The notes under the pieces were generated by a model, which saw only the letters and a program-made list of their open reading frames with translations, did not search any database and was not told the DNA's origin. The position numbers and the translations under genes were made by a program. Below, one piece after another: positions 47,024 through 51,391 of a stretch of 51,391 bases of DNA. The DNA is from Streptomyces wedmorensis (GTDB lineage: Bacteria > Actinomycetota > Actinomycetes > Streptomycetales > Streptomycetaceae). The stretch lies in NCBI RefSeq assembly GCF_000716445.1, contig NZ_JNWK01000059.1, positions 1-51,391 on the forward strand, in the 5' to 3' direction. Every line of letters begins with the position of its first letter. Position 1 is the stretch's first letter.

Positions 47024-48721
47024 ATGGCCGCCACCCCGGAAAACCCCACCCCCGCCGCCGCCCGCCGCAAGGCCGGGCGCCACCGTGGCGAGGGTCAGTG
47101 GGCCGTGGGGCACTTCACCCCCCTGAACGGCAATGAGCAGTTCAAGAAGGACGACGACGGTCTCAATGTGCGGACACGCATTGAGACGGTCTACTCGAAG
47201 CGCGGCTTCGACTCCATCGACCCCAACGACCTGCGCGGACGCATGCGCTGGTGGGGCCTCTACACCCAGCGCAAGCAGGGCCTGGACGGCACCAAGACGG
47301 GTGTCCTGGAGCCGGAGGAGCTGGACGACGAGTACTTCATGCTCCGCGTCCGCATCGACGGTGGCCGGCTGACCACCGAGCAGCTCCGCGTCATCGGCGA
47401 GATCTCCGAGGAGTTCGCCCGCGGCACCGCCGACATCACGGACCGGCAGAACGTCCAGTACCACTGGATCCGCATCGAGGACGTCCCCGAGATCTGGAAC
47501 CGCCTGGAGGCGGTCGGCCTGTCGACCACCGAGGCCTGCGGCGACACCCCGCGCGTCATCCTCGGCTCGCCCGTGGCCGGCATCGCCGCCGACGAGATCA
47601 TCGACGGCACGCCCGCCATCGACGAGATCCACCGGCGGATCGTCGGCAACAAGGACTTCTCCAACCTGCCCCGCAAGTTCAAGTCCGCGGTCTCCGGCTC
47701 GCCGCTGCTCGACGTGGCGCACGAGATCAACGACATCGCCTTCGTCGGCGTGAACCACCCGGAGCACGGCCCCGGCTTCGACGTCTGGGTCGGCGGCGGC
47801 CTCTCCACCAACCCCAAGCTCGGCGTCCGCCTCGGCACCTGGGTCTCCCTCGACGAGGTCCCGGACGTCTACGAGGGCGTCATCTCGATCTTCCGCGACT
47901 ACGGCTACCGCCGGCTGCGCAACCGCGCCCGCCTGAAGTTCCTCGTCGCCGACTGGGGCCCGGAGAAGTTCCGCCAGGTCCTGGAGGACGAGTACCTGAA
48001 GCGCAAGCTGACGGACGGCCCCGCGCCCGAGCAGCCCGCCGGCCAGTGGCGCGACCACGTCGGCGTCCACCGGCAGAACGACGGCCGCTTCTACGTCGGC
48101 TTCGCGCCGCGCGTCGGCCGGGTCGACGGCGCCACCCTGACGAAGATCGCCGAGATCGCCGAGACCCACGGCTCCGGCCGGGTCCGCACCACCGCCGAGC
48201 AGAAGATGCTCGTCCTCGACGTCGAGGAGGCGCAGGTCGACGGCATCGTCGCCGCGCTGGAGGCGCTGGACCTGCGCGTCACCCCCTCGCCGTTCCGGCG
48301 CGGCACGATGGCCTGCACCGGCATCGAGTTCTGCAAGCTCGCGATCGTCGAGACCAAGGGCCGCGGCTCCTCCCTCATCGACGAACTGGAGCGCCGCATC
48401 CCGGACTTCGACGAGCCGCTGACGATCAACATCAACGGCTGCCCGAACGCCTGCGCCCGCATCCAGGTCGCGGACATCGGCCTCAAGGGCCAGCTGGTCC
48501 TCGACGACGAGGGCAACCGCGTCGAGGGCTACCAGGTGCACCTGGGCGGCGCCCTCGGCCTGGAGGCCGGCTTCGGCCGCAAGGTCCGCGGCCTCAAGGT
48601 CACCGCGGCCGAGCTCCCCGACTACGTGGAGCGCGTCCTCAAGCGCTTCCAGGCGGAGCGCGAGACCGGCGAGCGCTTCGCGACCTGGACGGCCCGCGCC
48701 TCGGAGGAGTCCCTCTCATGA
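47024..48721 (+). CDS. sirA: Ferredoxin-dependent sulfite reductase (siroheme, [4Fe-4S])
   Basis: The 565-residue nitrite/sulfite reductase reduces sulfite to sulfide in assimilation. Siroheme/[4Fe-4S] ligands are Cys431, Cys437 (CTGIEFC), Cys473 and Cys477 (CPNAC). Tyr80 (WWGLYTQR) and Cys172 (ACGDTPR) are 92 residues apart, the same spacing as the covalently linked Tyr69-Cys161 pair of Mycobacterium tuberculosis NirA, a ferredoxin-dependent sulfite reductase; this argues for sulfite rather than nitrite. The ATG at 47024 has GAAGGA about eight bases upstream. It heads the operon, overlapping the next gene by four bases. Confidence 0.94.
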   Translation: MAATPENPTPAAARRKAGRHRGEGQWAVGHFTPLNGNEQFKKDDDGLNVRTRIETVYSKRGFDSIDPNDLRGRMRWWGLYTQRKQGLDGTKTGVLEPEELDDEYFMLRVRIDGGRLTTEQLRVIGEISEEFARGTADITDRQNVQYHWIRIEDVPEIWNRLEAVGLSTTEACGDTPRVILGSPVAGIAADEIIDGTPAIDEIHRRIVGNKDFSNLPRKFKSAVSGSPLLDVAHEINDIAFVGVNHPEHGPGFDVWVGGGLSTNPKLGVRLGTWVSLDEVPDVYEGVISIFRDYGYRRLRNRARLKFLVADWGPEKFRQVLEDEYLKRKLTDGPAPEQPAGQWRDHVGVHRQNDGRFYVGFAPRVGRVDGATLTKIAEIAETHGSGRVRTTAEQKMLVLDVEEAQVDGIVAALEALDLRVTPSPFRRGTMACTGIEFCKLAIVETKGRGSSLIDELERRIPDFDEPLTININGCPNACARIQVADIGLKGQLVLDDEGNRVEGYQVHLGGALGLEAGFGRKVRGLKVTAAELPDYVERVLKRFQAERETGERFATWTARASEESLS

Positions 48722-48897
48722 GCGAGCGAGCCGCCCCGTTCTTCTGCCCCTACTGCGGCGACGAGGACCTGCGTCCGAACGAGCAGGGTCACGGCGCCTG
48801 GGAATGCGCAGCGTGCAGCCGAGCCTTCCAGTTGAAGTTCCTGGGGCTGCTCGCCCCGGCGACTTCGGGCAACACCCCTGGGAGGGAAGAGATATGA
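48718..48897 (+). CDS. Small CxxC-CxxC protein of the sulfate-reduction operon
   Basis: The 59-residue protein has two CxxC pairs (Cys10/Cys13 and Cys30/Cys33), which should form a zinc ribbon or rubredoxin-like site. The start ATG overlaps the sirA stop and its own stop overlaps the cysH start (ATGA at both ends), so its translation is coupled to both. The pairing with sirA and cysH is known from other Streptomyces genomes but the role is not established; electron transfer to, or metal-site assembly in, the Fe-S enzymes is possible. Confidence 0.85.
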   Translation: MSERAAPFFCPYCGDEDLRPNEQGHGAWECAACSRAFQLKFLGLLAPATSGNTPGREEI

Positions 48898-49616
48898 CGA
48901 TCACTCAGCACGAAGAAGGCCAGGAAGCCACCACGTCCGACCTCAAGGCACTCGCCGAGCAGGCCGGCCGTGATCTGGAGGACGCCCCCGCCCTCGAGAT
49001 CCTCCGGTGGGCCGTGGACACCTTCGGCGAGCGGTTCTGCGTCACCTCCTCCATGGAGGACGCGGTCGTCGCCCACCTCGCCTCCCGGGTCCGCCCCGGC
49101 GTGGACGTCGTCTTCCTCGACACGGGCTACCACTTCGAGGAGACCATCGGCACCCGCGACGCCGTGGACGCCGTGATGGACGTCAACGTCATCACGCTGA
49201 CCCCGCGTCAGACCGTGGCCGAGCAGGACGCCGAGCACGGTCCCGGGCTGCACGACCGCAACCCCGACCTGTGCTGCGCTCTGCGCAAGGTCAAGCCGCT
49301 GGAGGAGGGCCTGACCGCGTACCGCGCCTGGGCCACCGGCCTGCGCCGCGACGAGTCCCCGACCCGGGCGAACACCCCGGTCGTCGGCTGGGACGAGAAG
49401 CGACAGAAGGTCAAGGTCTCCCCCATCGCCCGCTGGACGCAGGAAGACGTCGACGCGTACGTCATGGAGCACGGTGTCCTCACCAACCCGCTCCTGATGG
49501 ACGGTTACGCCTCCGTCGGCTGCGCCCCCTGCACCCGCCGCGTCGTGGAGGGCGAGGACGCCCGCGCCGGACGCTGGGCGGGCCGCGCCAAGACCGAATG
49601 CGGGATCCACGGCTGA
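48894..49616 (+). CDS. cysH: Adenylyl-sulfate (APS/PAPS) reductase
   Basis: The 240-residue thioredoxin-dependent reductase forms sulfite from activated sulfate. It carries the Cys127-Cys128 and Cys210-x2-Cys213 ligands of a [4Fe-4S] cluster, which marks the APS-reductase type, and the catalytic Cys236 in the terminal ECGIH. The nucleotide-binding SSMEDAVV (52-59) replaces the SGGKDS-like loop of related ATP pyrophosphatases. The ATG at 48894 overlaps the preceding stop. The presence of cysC downstream means PAPS may also be made, for another purpose or as alternative substrate. Confidence 0.94.
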   Translation: MTITQHEEGQEATTSDLKALAEQAGRDLEDAPALEILRWAVDTFGERFCVTSSMEDAVVAHLASRVRPGVDVVFLDTGYHFEETIGTRDAVDAVMDVNVITLTPRQTVAEQDAEHGPGLHDRNPDLCCALRKVKPLEEGLTAYRAWATGLRRDESPTRANTPVVGWDEKRQKVKVSPIARWTQEDVDAYVMEHGVLTNPLLMDGYASVGCAPCTRRVVEGEDARAGRWAGRAKTECGIHG

Positions 49617-49660
49617 TGACCACGACCCCTCAGACCTCCCAGACCTCCCAGGAGAACCAC

Positions 49661-50194
49661 GTGACCGGTGCCACCATCTGGCTCACCGGCCTGCCGAGCG
49701 CCGGTAAGACGACCATCGCGTACGAGCTGGCCGGCCGGCTCCGCGACGAGGGCCACGGCGTCGAGATCCTCGACGGCGACGAGATCCGCGAGTTCCTCTC
49801 GGCGGGCCTCGGCTTCACCCGCGAGGACCGGCACACCAACGTGCAGCGCATCGGCTTCGTCGCCGAGCTGCTCGCCTCGCACGGCGTGAAGGTCCTGGTG
49901 CCGGTCATCGCCCCGTACGCCGACAGCCGCGAGGCGGTCCGCAAGCGCCACCAGGCCGAGGGCACCGCCTTCGTCGAGGTGCACGTCGCCACTCCGGTGG
50001 ACGTCTGCTCGGTCCGTGACGTGAAGGGCCTGTACGCCAAGCAGGCCGCGGGCGAGATCTCCGGCCTCACCGGCGTCGACGACCCGTACGAGGCTCCCGA
50101 GGCCCCCGATCTGCGGATCGAGTCCCAGAACCAGACCGTGCAGGAGTCCGCGGCGCAGCTCCACGCGCTGCTCACCGAGAGGGGTCTGCTGTGA
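49661..50194 (+). CDS. cysC: Adenylyl-sulfate kinase
   Basis: The 177-residue APS kinase phosphorylates APS to PAPS. The P-loop GLPSAGKT is at residues 9-16, with LDGDEIREFLSAGLGF and the lid-region DVKGLYAKQAAGEISGLTGVD following. The GTG at 49661 has AGGAG six bases upstream and gives the standard N-terminus (MTGATIWLTG). An ATG at 49616, overlapping the cysH stop in TGATG, would add a 15-residue Thr/Gln/Ser-rich extension and is the alternative. Its stop overlaps the cysD start by four bases. Confidence 0.92.
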   Translation: MTGATIWLTGLPSAGKTTIAYELAGRLRDEGHGVEILDGDEIREFLSAGLGFTREDRHTNVQRIGFVAELLASHGVKVLVPVIAPYADSREAVRKRHQAEGTAFVEVHVATPVDVCSVRDVKGLYAKQAAGEISGLTGVDDPYEAPEAPDLRIESQNQTVQESAAQLHALLTERGLL

Positions 50195-51126
50195 CCACCG
50201 TTGCGCATGCTCACGACACCACGGACAGCCCGTTCGCGCTGTCGCACCTCGACTCCCTGGAGTCCGAGGCCGTCCACATCTTCCGTGAGGTGGCGGGCGA
50301 GTTCGAGCGGCCGGTGATCCTCTTCTCCGGCGGCAAGGACTCGATCGTCATGCTGCACCTGGCGCTGAAGGCCTTCGCCCCGGCGCCGGTCCCCTTCACG
50401 CTGCTGCACGTCGACACGGGGCACAACTTCCCCGAGGTCCTCGCCTACCGCGACCGGGTGGTGGCCGAGCACGGGCTGCGCCTGCACGTCGCCTCCGTCC
50501 AGGAGTACATCGACGCCGGCAAGCTGCGCGAGCGCCCGGACGGCACCCGCAACCCGCTGCAGACCGTCCCGCTGACCGAGGCGATCCAGCAGCACCGCTT
50601 CGACGCGGTCTTCGGCGGCGGCCGCCGCGACGAGGAGAAGGCCCGCGCCAAGGAGCGGGTGTTCTCGCTGCGCGACGAGTTCTCGCAGTGGGACCCGCGC
50701 CGCCAGCGCCCCGAGCTGTGGCAGCTCTACAACGGCCGCCACGCGCCCGGCGAGCACGTCCGCGTCTTCCCGCTGTCCAACTGGACCGAACTGGACGTCT
50801 GGCAGTACATCGCCCGCGAGGGCATCGAGCTGCCGGAGATCTACTTCGCCCACGAGCGCGAGGTCTTCGCCCGCAACGGCATGTGGCTGACGGCCGGCGA
50901 GTGGGGCGGCCCCAAGGACACCGAGACGGTCGAGAAGCGGCTCATCCGCTACCGCACCGTCGGCGACATGTCCTGCACGGGCGCCGTCGACTCCGACGCC
51001 ACGACGCTCGACGCCGTCATCGCCGAGATCGCCGCCTCCCGCCTCACCGAGCGGGGCGCGACCCGCGCCGACGACAAGATGTCCGAGGCCGCGATGGAAG
51101 ACCGCAAGCGCGAAGGGTACTTCTAA
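50191..51126 (+). CDS. cysD: Sulfate adenylyltransferase subunit 2
   Basis: The 311-residue catalytic subunit of ATP sulfurylase forms APS from sulfate and ATP, driven by the GTPase subunit CysN. The pyrophosphatase loop SGGKDS is at residues 46-51; [16 protein letters not shown] and the C-terminal KREGYF are typical. The GTG at 50191 overlaps the cysC stop (GTGA), and its TAA overlaps the cysN ATG (TAATG), so the subunits are translationally coupled. Confidence 0.95.
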   Translation: MTTVAHAHDTTDSPFALSHLDSLESEAVHIFREVAGEFERPVILFSGGKDSIVMLHLALKAFAPAPVPFTLLHVDTGHNFPEVLAYRDRVVAEHGLRLHVASVQEYIDAGKLRERPDGTRNPLQTVPLTEAIQQHRFDAVFGGGRRDEEKARAKERVFSLRDEFSQWDPRRQRPELWQLYNGRHAPGEHVRVFPLSNWTELDVWQYIAREGIELPEIYFAHEREVFARNGMWLTAGEWGGPKDTETVEKRLIRYRTVGDMSCTGAVDSDATTLDAVIAEIAASRLTERGATRADDKMSEAAMEDRKREGYF

Positions 51127-51391
51127 TGAGCACGTCCACCGAGCAGTTCGCCGACGTCTCGGCCACCACCCTGCTGCGTTTCGCCACCGCCGGGTCCGTC
51201 GACGACGGCAAGTCCACCCTGGTGGGCCGTCTCCTGCACGACTCCAAGTCGGTCCTCACCGACCAGCTGGAGGCCGTCGAGGCCGCGTCCATCAAGCGCG
51301 GCCAGGAGGCGCCCGACCTGGCACTGCTCACCGACGGCCTGCGGGCCGAGCGCGAGCAGGGCATCACCATCGACGTGGCCTACCGCTACTT
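51126..51391 (+). CDS. cysN: Sulfate adenylyltransferase subunit 1, N-terminal part
   Basis: Only the first 88 codons lie in the window. They show an elongation-factor-like GTPase start: P-loop GSVDDGKST (residues 22-30), switch region and [14 protein letters not shown] near the cut. CysN hydrolyses GTP to drive APS synthesis by CysD. The start overlaps the cysD stop by one base. It continues past the right edge; nothing visible is abnormal. Confidence 0.93.
   Translation, partial: MSTSTEQFADVSATTLLRFATAGSVDDGKSTLVGRLLHDSKSVLTDQLEAVEAASIKRGQEAPDLALLTDGLRAEREQGITIDVAYRY

Noticed and set aside
1..51391. Mobile element, prophage or biosynthetic gene cluster
   Set aside because: No transposase, integrase, terminal repeats, phage structural genes, or PKS/NRPS/RiPP enzymes were found; composition is uniform.

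Overview
This 51.4-kb, GC-rich window looks like a Streptomyces chromosome, or that of a close relative. Codon third positions are almost all G or C, regulators of the TetR, GntR, ROK, PucR and LysR families are dense, and gene sets such as DUF2637, PP2C/RsbW-like proteins and siroheme sulfite reductase with a Cys-containing leader peptide are typical of the genus. I saw no rRNA, tRNA, transposase, integrase, phage gene or CRISPR array, and no biosynthetic gene cluster. It reads as ordinary chromosome with several local scars and small regulatory elements.

Layout. 0-9.3 kb: the tail of an acyl-CoA dehydrogenase, etfBA, a DUF35 protein and a TetR regulator that share a GGCAC-N3-GTGCC operator, an SDR dehydrogenase and a second TetR. 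Next come a cyanate-detoxification operon (cynT-cynS) divergent from cynR, a truncated hbpS-like gene fused tail-to-tail with an acyl-CoA dehydrogenase, and a third TetR. 9.3-13.6 kb: a ROK repressor, a secreted discoidin/beta-helix protein and a broken propeller-lectin gene. 13.6-22.4 kb: a purine-catabolism block (xdhC, NCS2 permease, three-subunit xanthine dehydrogenase, divergent pucR).

22.4-32.5 kb: a TPR protein, a P-loop/WD40 protein, a GntR regulator with a repeat-bearing N-terminus, an iron-box-controlled FhuF-like reductase, a DUF2637 membrane protein, and a three-gene set of degenerate PP2C, PoxB-type pyruvate oxidase and RsbW-like ATPase. 32.6-46.7 kb: a large secreted subtilase divergent from a TrmB/LuxR-type regulator, a DUF456 protein, an Ada-AlkA fusion lacking the glycosylase Asp, RsgA with an upstream small ORF, a YihY/BrkB protein, an AidB-like dehydrogenase, a GAF regulator and a GNAT acetyltransferase. 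46.7-51.4 kb: an assimilatory sulfate-reduction operon (leader peptide, sirA, a CxxC protein, cysH, cysC, cysD, start of cysN) that runs off the window with start/stop overlaps at most junctions.

Most notable points: the reciprocal hbpS/acyl-CoA dehydrogenase truncation near 7.39 kb; four copies of one palindrome around the DUF35/TetR pair; the leader peptide and hairpin before sirA; a well-primed 23-residue ORF before rsgA; a pseudophosphatase beside PoxB and an anti-sigma-type kinase; and three unrelated tandem-repeat tracts in 37.6-44.5 kb. No clear new multi-gene system was found.
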